DNA of 64,000 nucleotides from assembly GCF_036186745.1 (NCBI RefSeq), contig NZ_CP108086.1, forward strand, positions 1,488,001-1,552,000, written 5' to 3'. Source of the DNA: Microbispora hainanensis. GTDB lineage: Bacteria > Actinomycetota > Actinomycetes > Streptosporangiales > Streptosporangiaceae. Under the pieces are notes generated by a model that made no database searches, was not told the origin of the DNA, and saw only the letters and a program-made list of their open reading frames with translations. This document shows, piece after piece, positions 27,943-35,669 of the stretch; the first letter of the stretch is position 1; each line of letters starts with the position of its first letter. The position numbers were made by a program, and so were the translations under genes.

Positions 27943-28604
27943 GGCCGGGCCGGACGAACGCCGGCCGGTAGGGCGTTCTCGCCGGCGCGGTGACGGGACG
28001 GCCGCGGCCGGCCGAACGGGCACCGGAAGGTGTCGTAGTGTGACGGCTCGCCGGCGTGACAGCCGCGGCCGACCCCCTGGGAGCGCCGTTGGGAGCGCCG
28101 TCGAACGGGCGGCCCGCGTCGCGGCGGTCCGCCCGGCCCGCGCCTACGGCCGGCGGGCGTCCGTCATCGACGTGAGATCCGTCACTTCCGGGACGACGCC
28201 GCCACAGCCGCCGCAGCGGAGCCGATCGAACAGGGTCCGCCGCCGGGCGTGTCCGGGCAGCACGCGTGTCCGGGCAGCACGATGTGGCGGCGGCCACAAC
28301 GGCCCGCCACCACGGGGACCAAGCGGTTTCCAGGAGACCGCAGCCCGCGATCCGGCCGAGCCGGCGATGAGGGAACACGCCCATGACACACCGACCGGCG
28401 GTGACCGGGTCCGGCCACTTATGCGGCCGTCCGCAACGGTCCCTGATTACGGCCATCCACAATGGTGCGGCCGACCGGCGCTCCCTCCGCGCCCGTCCCC
28501 GCACCCCCGAGGCGAGGGGCGGACGGGAGAGCGACTCGCGGACATTGAGAGAACCCGGCGGGAACGTCCCCCGCCGGGTCACTCACCTGGCGATCAGAAC
28601 CGGG
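27943..28604. other. Gene-free stretch, 660 bp, between converging genes
   Basis: No gene is recognised on either strand. The open frames here translate to arginine/proline-rich sequence with no domain. The stretch holds a 17-bp tandem duplication at 28247-28280 and a weak ggccgg/ccggcc hairpin soon after purM. It may be a decayed locus. Confidence 0.5.
28247..28280. repeat. Perfect 17-bp tandem duplication
   Basis: gcgtgtccgggcagcac occurs twice in a row, 28247-28263 and 28264-28280. Confidence 0.85.
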
Positions 28605-28835
28605 TCAACGCCGCCCACGGCGGTCGTCATCGCCGTCGTCGTCGTCGACGGCCGCGTAATCGGCGTAGCGATCAGCCAACTCGTCGTAAGGGTCATGCTC
28701 GTCACTGTGGCCGGAATCGTCGGCGTCCACGACTCCGAGCTCCGCGCGCAGGCGCTCAAGATCCGTCCCGCCGCTGTTGTACTTCAGCTGACGGGCGACC
28801 TTGACCTGCTTGGCCTTGGCTCGGCCGCGCCCCAT
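28605..28835 (-). CDS. DUF3073 family protein
   Basis: 76 residues starting MGRGRAKAKQVKVARQLKYN, which is the DUF3073 hallmark, then a highly acidic half with DDSGHSDEHDPYDELADRYA, then a run of aspartates and an RRGRR end. The family is small, cytoplasmic and restricted to actinobacteria, with no known function; the basic head and acidic tail suggest nucleic-acid or protein binding. Its place between purM and the valine dehydrogenase matches the gene order recalled from Streptomyces. Confidence 0.88.
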   Translation of the reverse strand: MGRGRAKAKQVKVARQLKYNSGGTDLERLRAELGVVDADDSGHSDEHDPYDELADRYADYAAVDDDDGDDDRRGRR

Positions 28836-28986
28836 TGGCTCGACCCCCTCATGCGGGGCCGTGCCCGACCCCTCGTCACTAACGCACCGCGCACCGACGC
28901 CACCTGACTTCAGGCGTCAGTCTCTCGTTCGCCTATTACCGTACCTGGTTTGTGCGCCGCTCGGTACGTCGTACGAGCGGCGGCGG

Positions 28987-30105
28987 TCAGCGCCGGAGCC
29001 AAATACCCCTTAGCCGACCGATTTCTGACATTCTCCGCTCTGCCAGCCTATCCGCTGCGACGGCGGGAGGGACGCCTTCTTCCTCGGCCGAGTGGAAGAT
29101 CTTCAAGGTCGTGTCGAAGATCTTCGCCGCCCGGGCGCGGGCGCGGTCCATGTCGAAGCCCTCGATCTCGTCGGCCACCTGGATGACCCCGCCGGAGTTC
29201 ACGACGTAGTCCGGGGCGTACAGGATGCCCCGCTCGGCGAGCTGCTTCTCGACGCCGGGGTGGGCGAGCTGGTTGTTGGCCCCGCCACAGACGATCTTCG
29301 CCTTGAGCCGGGGGACGGTCTCGTCGTCCAGCGCGCCGCCGAGGGCGCAGGGCGCGTACACGTCGATGTCGGACGCCACGAGGGTGGCGGCGTCGGGCAC
29401 GACCTCGACCTCGGGGTGGCGCTGCCGCACCTGTTCGACGGCCCGCTCGTTCACGTCGCAGATCACGACCTCGGCGCCGTCCTGGAGCAGGTGCTCGACC
29501 AGGCGGTGGCCGACCTTGCCGACCCCCTCGATCCCGACCCGCCTGCCGCGCAGGGAGGAGGCGCCGTACACGTGGTCGGCGGCGGCCCGCATCCCCTGGA
29601 ACACGCCGAAGGCGGTGAGGATGGAGGAGTCTCCGGCGCCGCCGTGCTCCTGCGTGCGGCCGGTGACGTAGGAGCACTCGCGCGCCACCACGTCCATGTC
29701 CTCGCTGTAGGTGCCCACGTCGCAGGCGGTGTAGTAGCGCCCGCCGAGCGACTGGACGAACCTGCCGTAGGCCCGCAGGAGAGCCTCGCTCTTGTCGGCC
29801 GAGGGGTCGCCGATGATGACGGCCTTGGCGCCGCCGAGGTCCAGACCGGCCAGCGCGTTCTTGTACGCCATGGCCCGGGAGAGGTTGAGCACGTCGGCGA
29901 GCGCGGCCTGCTCGCTCGGGTAGGGATAGAACCGGGTGCCGCCGAGCCCCGGTCCGAGGGCGGTGCTGTAGATCGCGATGATGGCGTACAGGCCGCTACG
30001 CTCGTCGGAGCAGAAGACGACCTGTTCGTGTCGCACCGGCTGGGCGGGGTTCGTGTCGCCGCCGGAGCTGGAATCCTTGTGGGACAGCCCGAAAACGTCG
30101 GTCAC
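28987..30105 (-). CDS. vdh: Valine (leucine/phenylalanine-type) dehydrogenase
   Basis: 372 residues from the GTG at 30105, with AGGAG at 30114-30118. It removes the amino group of branched-chain amino acids with NAD+ to give 2-oxoacids. The substrate site is in [20 protein letters not shown], with catalytic lysine in [19 protein letters not shown]. The NAD-binding Rossmann motif reads [39 protein letters not shown] and [12 protein letters not shown] are also typical. Its products are the substrates of the 2-oxoacid dehydrogenase at 1.4-4.9 kb. It is divergent from the conserved gene that precedes bldC, as in Streptomyces. Confidence 0.92.
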   Translation of the reverse strand: MTDVFGLSHKDSSSGGDTNPAQPVRHEQVVFCSDERSGLYAIIAIYSTALGPGLGGTRFYPYPSEQAALADVLNLSRAMAYKNALAGLDLGGAKAVIIGDPSADKSEALLRAYGRFVQSLGGRYYTACDVGTYSEDMDVVARECSYVTGRTQEHGGAGDSSILTAFGVFQGMRAAADHVYGASSLRGRRVGIEGVGKVGHRLVEHLLQDGAEVVICDVNERAVEQVRQRHPEVEVVPDAATLVASDIDVYAPCALGGALDDETVPRLKAKIVCGGANNQLAHPGVEKQLAERGILYAPDYVVNSGGVIQVADEIEGFDMDRARARAAKIFDTTLKIFHSAEEEGVPPAVAADRLAERRMSEIGRLRGIWLRR

Positions 30106-30239
30106 GGTGGTGACTCCTGATCGTGTACGCCGCCTCGTTGCGGCGATCGGCCTCCAGCTTATCGGACGACCCCATAAAACGATCATGAAAACCCGGGACG
30201 GTGCTGCACAGGTGTCCCGCGACGTGGCACGATTCTGGT

Positions 30240-31106
30240 GTGCTCCCCTACGCCGCCTATCTCCGTGTGTACGAGCCGCTGACCGCTTTCACCCCGCAAG
30301 ATCAGGCTCGGTGGGCCCGGTACGCGGACTCGCGCGACCGGCCGCGCCGGGCGGGCGCGCTCGAGGTCGAACACGGCGAGGCGGTCCGCCGGCTGCTGTC
30401 GGTCCCGCCGCTGCCGGCGCCGGAGCGGGAAAGCCCCAACGCCTACCTGCGCCGGGTGGAGGAGACGCTGTACGTCTGCCCATGGCAGAGCAGGCTGCGG
30501 TCGTGGCTGGCGTTCGCGTCGTTCCGCGGGAGCGTCCCGGTCAAGCTGGCCTCCCGGTTCGTGCCGCAGGCCATCGCGGAGCAGACCGCCGACGACTTCG
30601 ACCGGTTCAAGCGGGGAGAGCAGTCCCTGCGCACCCACATCCGTACGAGCACCTGGCATGTGCCGATCGCGTGGTTCGTGCCGTTCGACTCGGCCGAGCG
30701 CTGGCTCGTGCTGGGCTCGGAGCAGCCGGCCGAGGCCGGCGCGCAGACCACCGCCGCGCCGCCCAGGAACATGCTGTACGTCACCTCGATGGCGCAGGCC
30801 CGGCGCCGGGTGGCCCGGGCACTGGTGGTGATCCGCAGGCACGTCGGGCAGGTGGCGGCCCTCACCGAGGTCGAGGAGGTGGGCCGCTGGCTGGAGGAGT
30901 TCCACCCCCACTCGCTGGTGGAGCTCGACTACGGCGGCCTCGTCCACCTGATGGACGACCGCACTCTCCAGGGCGACCAGTCCGTCGCCGAGGTGGCGAC
31001 CGCCCTCGCGGGTTTGGACAACGGTCAGGAGGAACTTGCCTTCGCGATGTATCAGCGCGTGATTCTCCGCTGGAGGTCGATTCGCGCCCTGGAGTCGGCA
31101 AACTGA
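30240..31106 (+). CDS. Conserved actinobacterial protein preceding bldC
   Basis: 288 residues from the GTG at 30240 ([17 protein letters not shown]). I know of no biochemical function. Visible features: [20 protein letters not shown] near residue 90, [16 protein letters not shown] in the middle, [20 protein letters not shown], and a late [20 protein letters not shown]. It has no signal peptide or membrane helix and appears to be a cytoplasmic globular protein. It lies between vdh and bldC, as an equivalent gene does in Streptomyces coelicolor by memory, so the position is conserved across families. Confidence 0.8.
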   Translation: MLPYAAYLRVYEPLTAFTPQDQARWARYADSRDRPRRAGALEVEHGEAVRRLLSVPPLPAPERESPNAYLRRVEETLYVCPWQSRLRSWLAFASFRGSVPVKLASRFVPQAIAEQTADDFDRFKRGEQSLRTHIRTSTWHVPIAWFVPFDSAERWLVLGSEQPAEAGAQTTAAPPRNMLYVTSMAQARRRVARALVVIRRHVGQVAALTEVEEVGRWLEEFHPHSLVELDYGGLVHLMDDRTLQGDQSVAEVATALAGLDNGQEELAFAMYQRVILRWRSIRALESAN

Positions 31107-31526
31107 CGGTCATGAACATCCCCTGACCTGCCAATTCAGGTCATGGCTGCGTCGATCTCACATCTACGAACTGAGTAGTTTGCCGTTTTCACTGCGATAC
31201 CACGAAACGTGTCGCTAGAATCACCGAGCGTGACATCAACCCGTGGTCGAGACGTTGTGCCCAGAGGGCTCGCCAATCGCACTACGTGGCTGTATGGTCA
31301 CATCGGGTGATGCCGTAAATGGTCCTAGAAACCGCACGTTTTTGGATCATTGACGGACATCCGTGACAGTGCCGCGACCGACAGGATTTCCCCGAGCGCA
31401 GCGGCGTCGAGGCGGACAACGCCGCTCCGGCCGACGCGACCGGGCAGGGCTTGACGGAAGGGGCACTTGCGCCAGACAAGTCGCAGGATCGCTGCCGGCG
31501 GTCCACACGGAGGAGAGGCCGCACAA
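31107..31526 (+). promoter_or_regulatory. Long leader / promoter region of bldC, 420 bp
   Basis: No reading frame is credible. The 31140-31370 part is markedly more AT-rich than the rest of the window, as expected for a control region. TAGAAT at 31216-31221 is a fair -10 hexamer, without a clear -35. The bldC start has GGAGGAGAGG about 10 bases upstream. A long regulated leader would fit a developmental gene, but exact start points cannot be read here. Confidence 0.5.
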
Positions 31527-31730
31527 ATGTCAGCTCGTACACCCGAGGCCGAGCCACTGCTCACCCCGGCGGAGGTCGCCACGATGTTCCGTGTCGACCC
31601 CAAGACCGTCACCCGGTGGGCGAAGGCGGGCAAGTTGACGTCCATCCGCACCCTCGGCGGTCACCGGCGTTACCGGGAGACCGAGGTCCGGGCACTGCTC
31701 GCGGGGATTCCGCAGCAGCGGTCCGAGTAG
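31527..31730 (+). CDS. bldC: Developmental transcriptional regulator BldC
   Basis: 67 residues, the exact size of BldC. It consists of one MerR-type winged helix-turn-helix: EPLLTPAEVATMFRVDPKTV, TRWAKAGKLTSIRTLGGHRR and YRETEVRALLAG. In Streptomyces BldC binds cooperatively to head-to-tail repeats and delays the start of sporulation by holding sigma-factor and developmental genes in check. Its presence points to an organism with a mycelial, sporulating life cycle. A 12-bp hairpin terminator follows 69 bp after the stop. Confidence 0.95.
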   Translation: MSARTPEAEPLLTPAEVATMFRVDPKTVTRWAKAGKLTSIRTLGGHRRYRETEVRALLAGIPQQRSE

Positions 31731-31799
31731 GACGTGGCCGTCACGCCACGGGGGGAACGACGGCGCGCTCGCGTCGGGGATGTGAGCGCGTCCACCACA

Positions 31800-31828
31800 C
31801 TCCCATGACCGCCCACCGGTCATGGGAG
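31800..31828 (+). terminator. Hairpin terminator after bldC
   Basis: A perfect 12-bp stem (31800-31811 with 31817-31828) with a 5-base loop lies 69 bp after the bldC stop. Confidence 0.8.
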
Positions 31829-31950
31829 GGGATCTGGGGTCGGCGCCGCCCGCCCGGCGCCTCCCCGCGCGTACGATCTCCGTTCACCCCCGGCGGTTCC
31901 CCCCGTTGAACGCGGTGAGGGTTCAGGGAACGGCCTCACGGTTCGCGGAA

Positions 31951-32115
31951 GCCGGGCTCCCAGGTGCCCGGCTCTCAGGAGCCAGGTCCTTGGACGGCGC
32001 GTTCGCAGGTGACGCGTTGTCACATGGCACGTTCGCGCGTGGCACGTTTTCGCATGGCACGTTTTCGCATGACGCGTTCTCGGACGCCGAGCTCTCAGAT
32101 GCCGGGTGCTCGGTC
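31951..32115. repeat. Eleven 15-bp tandem repeats over the TetR stop codon
   Basis: From 31951 the sequence falls into eleven consecutive 15-mers of the form g(g/a/c)c(a/g)cgtt(t/c)tcgcat, two of them identical (32041 and 32056). Unit ten, 32086-32100, contains the stop codon of the minus-strand TetR gene; units one to nine are downstream of it. Read past the stop in the TetR frame they give pentads such as MRKRA and TRERA. Confidence 0.8.
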
Positions 32116-32817
32116 GCCGAACGCCACGCTTTCAGGTGACGCGTGCTCGGAAGCCGCGTACGTGGGCAGCAGGGTCTCCAGAAGCACCCGCACCCCCGGA
32201 TCCCGCCCGCTCGCCGCCCGCAGGAGCGCGACCATCTGGTCGACCAGGAGGCGCTCCAGCTCGGCCCGCGCCATGTCGCGGTGCTCCAGCCAGTCGAGGC
32301 CGGCCGTCTCCACCGAGGCGACCCACGATCTCAGCGTGACGCGCAACACCGGACCGGGCGCGTCGACCCCCATCTGATGGACGATCATGCGCAGCATGCG
32401 CTGCCGTACCCCGTCGACGATCTCGCCGATCTCCCCGGTGCGGTTCGCCGGGCCTCCCCTGAGCAACGCGGCGAAGCCGGCCGCGTGCTCCTCGACGAAG
32501 TCGAAGTAACGCGTCAGGCCCGCACCGAGCTGTTCCAGCGGCCCGCCCTCGCCCTGCGCCTGCAACCGTGCCTGCAGTTCGGCCGCCGCGCTCCGCAGGG
32601 CCGCCACGTAGAGCTCCTGCTTGCCGCCGAAGTAGTGATAGACGAGCGCCCTCGACGCGCCCGCGGAGGCCGCCACGTCGTCGATCGAGACGTCCTCGGC
32701 GTCGTGTCTGCTGAAGAGCTCCAGCGCGGCGGCGATGAGCTCCTCACGCCGCCGGTCCACACTGAGCCTGCGTCGCGCCGGCCGTGCCCCGTCTTCCGCT
32801 TGGCGTGTGGCACTCAC
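32095..32817 (-). CDS. TetR-family transcriptional regulator
   Basis: 240 residues from the GTG at 32817. Residues ~20-70 form the helix-turn-helix, with RREELIAAALELFSRHDAED, then VSIDDVAASAGASRALVYHY and FGGKQELY, a textbook TetR head. The ligand-binding half has RYFDFVEEHAAGFAALLRGG and WVASVETAGLDWLEHRDMAR. These two segments resemble regulators of fatty-acid or membrane-lipid genes, but the target is not visible. It faces bldC tail to tail. The C-terminal residues DRAPGI and the stop are part of a 15-bp tandem array that continues far downstream, so the C terminus may have changed recently. Confidence 0.88.
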   Translation of the reverse strand: MSATRQAEDGARPARRRLSVDRRREELIAAALELFSRHDAEDVSIDDVAASAGASRALVYHYFGGKQELYVAALRSAAAELQARLQAQGEGGPLEQLGAGLTRYFDFVEEHAAGFAALLRGGPANRTGEIGEIVDGVRQRMLRMIVHQMGVDAPGPVLRVTLRSWVASVETAGLDWLEHRDMARAELERLLVDQMVALLRAASGRDPGVRVLLETLLPTYAASEHASPESVAFGDRAPGI

Positions 32818-33036
32818 ACCTCGCACCCTAGCGAATCCCCACCTGAGAGAGGCGTGGCCGAATTCCGGGGCGCCTTCGGCCCCCTCCCGGCTCTGCGCGC
32901 CCACGCGTGGTAACGCTAACCTTCCCAACGCCCGATCTAGAGGAAGGTTCCTGTCTAACCGCGATCAACCCGTACCCTCAGGGCAACTCGATCGTTTGGT
33001 GTGTCAGGTGCACGTCCACGCATCGTGGGGAGAACC

Positions 33037-34140
33037 ATGTCAGGACCGTCCATGCAGACCACTGCCCGGAAAGACGTCGGGGTCACGATCCCCACCGGCG
33101 GACTGTCCGATGGGTTCAGCCCTCGGCCCCGCCCGACGATCCGCAACGTGGCCGAGCGGGCAGGAGTCTCCAAGTCGCTGGTGTCTCTCGTGCTGCGGGG
33201 CTCCCCGCACGTGAGCGAGCACCGCAGAGAGGCGGTCCTCCAGGCCGCCCGGGAGCTCGGCTACCGCCCGAACGCGGTCGCCCGCAGCCTGGTCGAGGGG
33301 CGCACCCACCTGGTGGGCGCGCTCGTGGCCGACCTGCACAACCCCTTCTACGCGGAGTTCCTCGACGGCCTGCAGGAGAGCCTGCACGGCGACGGGCTGC
33401 GGCTGCTGATCGGCAGCGGCCGCTGGGACCCGGCGTTCGAGGACGAGGCCGTCGAGGCGTTCCTCGAACTGCGGGTGGACGGCCTGGTCCTGCTCGGAGT
33501 CGCGCCGTCCAGCGACACGCTGGCCGAGGCGTCGGCCTACACGCCCACCGTGGTGGTCGGCGAGCGCGACGTCGAACTCGAGGGCGTGGACATCGTCGTC
33601 GACGACGACCAGCTCGGCGCCCGCTTCGCCGTGGACCACCTCGTGGAGCTGGGCCACCAGCGCATCGCCCACATCGAGGGCGCCCCGTCGTCGGCCGCCC
33701 GCTGCCGCTGCGAGGGCTACCTCGTCGCCATGCGCCGCCACGCGCTGGCGCCGTACATCATGGTCGAGCACGGCGACTTCAGCGAGGAGGGCGGCCGGCG
33801 CGCGGCGCTGGCGCTGCTCAAGCGCGACCCCCGGCCGACGGCGATCTTCGCGGCGAACGACATCGTGGCCATGGGCGTGCTGACCGCGGCGAGCGAGCTG
33901 GGGTTACGGGTGCCCGAGGACGTGTCCGTCGTCGGATACGACAACACCCACCTCGCGGCGGTCACCCACATCTCGCTGACCAGCGTCGACCAGCCCCGGC
34001 GGGCCATGGGCCGCTCGGCCGCGGCGCTGCTGAGCGACCGCATAACCGAGCCCGGCAAAACCGCCCGGCTGCGGCAGGTGAGCCCGCAGCTCGTCGTACG
34101 GCGCAGCACCGGGCCCGCTCCAAGCGGTGGCCAAAGCTAG
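33037..34140 (+). CDS. LacI-family transcriptional regulator
   Basis: 367 residues from the ATG at 33037, with GGGGAGAA upstream. The helix-turn-helix is unusually far in, near residues 34-55 (TIRNVAERAGVSKSLVSLVL), followed by the hinge-helix part YRPNAVARSLVEGRTHLVGA. The remainder is a periplasmic-binding-protein-like sugar domain with NPFYAEFLDGLQE, VVVGERDVELEGVDIVVDDD and IFAANDIVAMGVL. It should repress sugar-use genes until a sugar binds. No transporter or hydrolase shares its strand next door except the amidase/hexosaminidase genes 0.5-1.5 kb downstream, so control of amino-sugar use is possible but unproven. Confidence 0.9.
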   Translation: MSGPSMQTTARKDVGVTIPTGGLSDGFSPRPRPTIRNVAERAGVSKSLVSLVLRGSPHVSEHRREAVLQAARELGYRPNAVARSLVEGRTHLVGALVADLHNPFYAEFLDGLQESLHGDGLRLLIGSGRWDPAFEDEAVEAFLELRVDGLVLLGVAPSSDTLAEASAYTPTVVVGERDVELEGVDIVVDDDQLGARFAVDHLVELGHQRIAHIEGAPSSAARCRCEGYLVAMRRHALAPYIMVEHGDFSEEGGRRAALALLKRDPRPTAIFAANDIVAMGVLTAASELGLRVPEDVSVVGYDNTHLAAVTHISLTSVDQPRRAMGRSAAALLSDRITEPGKTARLRQVSPQLVVRRSTGPAPSGGQS

Positions 34141-34255
34141 GTCAATCACCGACGTGTCCCCTCGCGGCCGGTGTTGACTTCAGCCGTGGCGCCGGCCCCC
34201 GGCGGGTCGCGGAAGGGCTGCCCGCAGGCCGGCGACCGGATAATCGGGGGGATTC

Positions 34256-34522
34256 ATGCGTGATCCTGAGTTGGTCTCCTGCGCCCAACGGGCCGCCGGC
34301 GAACTGGAGCGGGCCTGGGCGCACTGGAGGGAGAGCCGGGGGCTCGGCAGCGAGGACGTCGCCGAGTCGGTGGCGAGCTATGTCGCCCACTCGATCGACC
34401 ACCCCTGGGGACGGCCGCGCGTGGTGCTGGGCCTCGACGCCGAGGACGCCCGTGAGCTGGCCGCTCTCCTGCATCGGCAGGAGGTCCCCGAGCCGGCGTG
34501 GGCGGCCAGGTTTCCGGCATAA
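34256..34522 (+). CDS. Small conserved-looking protein, unknown function
   Basis: 88 residues starting MRDPELVSCAQRAAGELERA, with GGGGGGA upstream of the ATG. Composition is normal for a soluble helical protein: WAHWRESRGLGSEDVAESVA then YVAHSIDHPWGRPRVVLGLD and AEDARELAALLHRQEV. No domain is recognised and there is no signal peptide. Codon use and the absence of a better frame on the other strand support a real gene. Confidence 0.65.
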   Translation: MRDPELVSCAQRAAGELERAWAHWRESRGLGSEDVAESVASYVAHSIDHPWGRPRVVLGLDAEDARELAALLHRQEVPEPAWAARFPA

Positions 34523-34588
34523 CGGTCTGATCACGACTCCGTCCCGGTTAGGTTGGGGTGACCACACCTCCGGGAAGGGGATTCGACC

Positions 34589-35506
34589 GTGATCAGACGA
34601 CCACTCGCCGCCGCAGCCCTGGCCCTGTGCGGGGTCGGAGCCGTCGCCTGCGGCGGCGCTGAGGTCTCCGGCGCTGAGGTCTCCGGCGCTGAGGTCTCCG
34701 GCACGGGGACCTCAGCCTCCACCGCCTCGTCCCAGCTCGGCCGGCCGGCCTCGGCCGAGGACCAGGCGACGGACACGGCCTCCGCCGGGACGGCCGCCCC
34801 GGCCACGCGTACGGCGGCCGCCTCCGAGGTGGAGGCACGGCCCCTGGCCGGCAAGGTCGTGGTGATCGACCCGGGCCACAACGGCGGCAACTTCCGCCAC
34901 ACCAGGGAGATCAACCAGCTGGTCGACATCGCCAACCAGAAGAAGGCCTGCGACACGACCGGCACCTCGACGAACGACGGCTACACCGAGGCGGCCTTCA
35001 CCCTGGACGTGTCCACCAGGCTGGCCAAGCTGCTGCGGGCCCAGGGGGCCACGGTCAAGCTCACCCGTACGAGCAGCACCCCGTGGGGTCCCTGCATCAA
35101 CCAGCGGGCCGCCATCGGCAACAAGGCCAAGGCGGACGCGGCGATCTCCATCCACGGCGACGGCGCGGGGGCGAACCTCCGCGGGTTCCACGTCATCATG
35201 CCGAAGAAGATCGGCGGCCCGGTCGATCCGGTCGTGAAGGACTCGGCAAGGCTCGGCGTGGACGTGCGGAACGCCTTCCACAGCGGCACCGGCCTGCCGT
35301 ACTCGAACTACATCGGCAAGCAGGCGCTGAACTATCGCAGCGACCTCGGCGGGCTCAACCTGTCGACGGTGCCGAAGATCTTCATCGAGTGCGGCAACAT
35401 GCGCAACGCCACGGACGCCGCCAAGTTCAAGAACCCCGCGTTCCGCGCGAAGATGGCGCGGGCGCTGGCGAAGGGCCTGGAGAACTACCTCACCTCGACC
35501 CGCTGA
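34589..35506 (+). CDS. N-acetylmuramoyl-L-alanine amidase (Amidase_3), likely lipoprotein
   Basis: 305 residues from a GTG. The start is a lipoprotein signal peptide: MIRRPLAAAALALCGVGAVA followed by the lipid-accepting cysteine at residue 21. A Ser/Thr/Ala-rich linker follows with three perfect 15-bp repeats encoding GAEVS. The catalytic zinc amidase domain starts near residue 88: VVVIDPGHNGGN (zinc His), DGYTEAAFTLDVSTRLAKLL (zinc Glu), AAISIHGDGAGAN (zinc His) and FIECGNMRNATDA (catalytic Glu). It cuts the bond between MurNAc and the stem peptide in peptidoglycan, on the outer face of the membrane. The hexosaminidase gene follows, so the two may act together in wall turnover. Confidence 0.9.
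   Translation: MIRRPLAAAALALCGVGAVACGGAEVSGAEVSGAEVSGTGTSASTASSQLGRPASAEDQATDTASAGTAAPATRTAAASEVEARPLAGKVVVIDPGHNGGNFRHTREINQLVDIANQKKACDTTGTSTNDGYTEAAFTLDVSTRLAKLLRAQGATVKLTRTSSTPWGPCINQRAAIGNKAKADAAISIHGDGAGANLRGFHVIMPKKIGGPVDPVVKDSARLGVDVRNAFHSGTGLPYSNYIGKQALNYRSDLGGLNLSTVPKIFIECGNMRNATDAAKFKNPAFRAKMARALAKGLENYLTSTR
34655..34699. repeat. Three perfect in-frame 15-bp repeats in the amidase linker
   Basis: ggcgctgaggtctcc is repeated at 34655, 34670 and 34685 and encodes the pentapeptide GAEVS three times, directly after the lipidated cysteine region. Confidence 0.9.
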
Positions 35507-35523
35507 CGCGTCCCGGCGGCTCC

Positions 35524-35578
35524 GAGCGGGTTCTGAGCGGGTTCTCAGCGGGTTCTGAGCGGGTTCTGAGCGGGTTCT
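35524..35578. repeat. Five tandem 11-bp repeats downstream of the amidase gene
   Basis: gagcgggttct occurs at 35524, 35535, 35557 and 35568, with a one-base variant at 35546. The array begins 17 bp after the amidase stop. Since 11 is not a multiple of three, successive units put the embedded TGA into every reading frame. Confidence 0.9.
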
Positions 35579-35669
35579 GGACGCGCTCTGGGACGGGCTT
35601 GCAGGCGGGCTCCGGCGGGCTGTGGACCGGGTGGCGGGACTGTCGGCGGGGTTTGGCATCATCTGCGGA

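Noticed and set aside
31822-32139. A plus-strand frame with pentapeptide-like repeats (ARLSG, GTFSH, DAFSD).
   Set aside because: The pattern follows from the 15-bp DNA array, the frame has no ribosome site, and it ends inside the TetR gene on the other strand. Kept as a repeat only.
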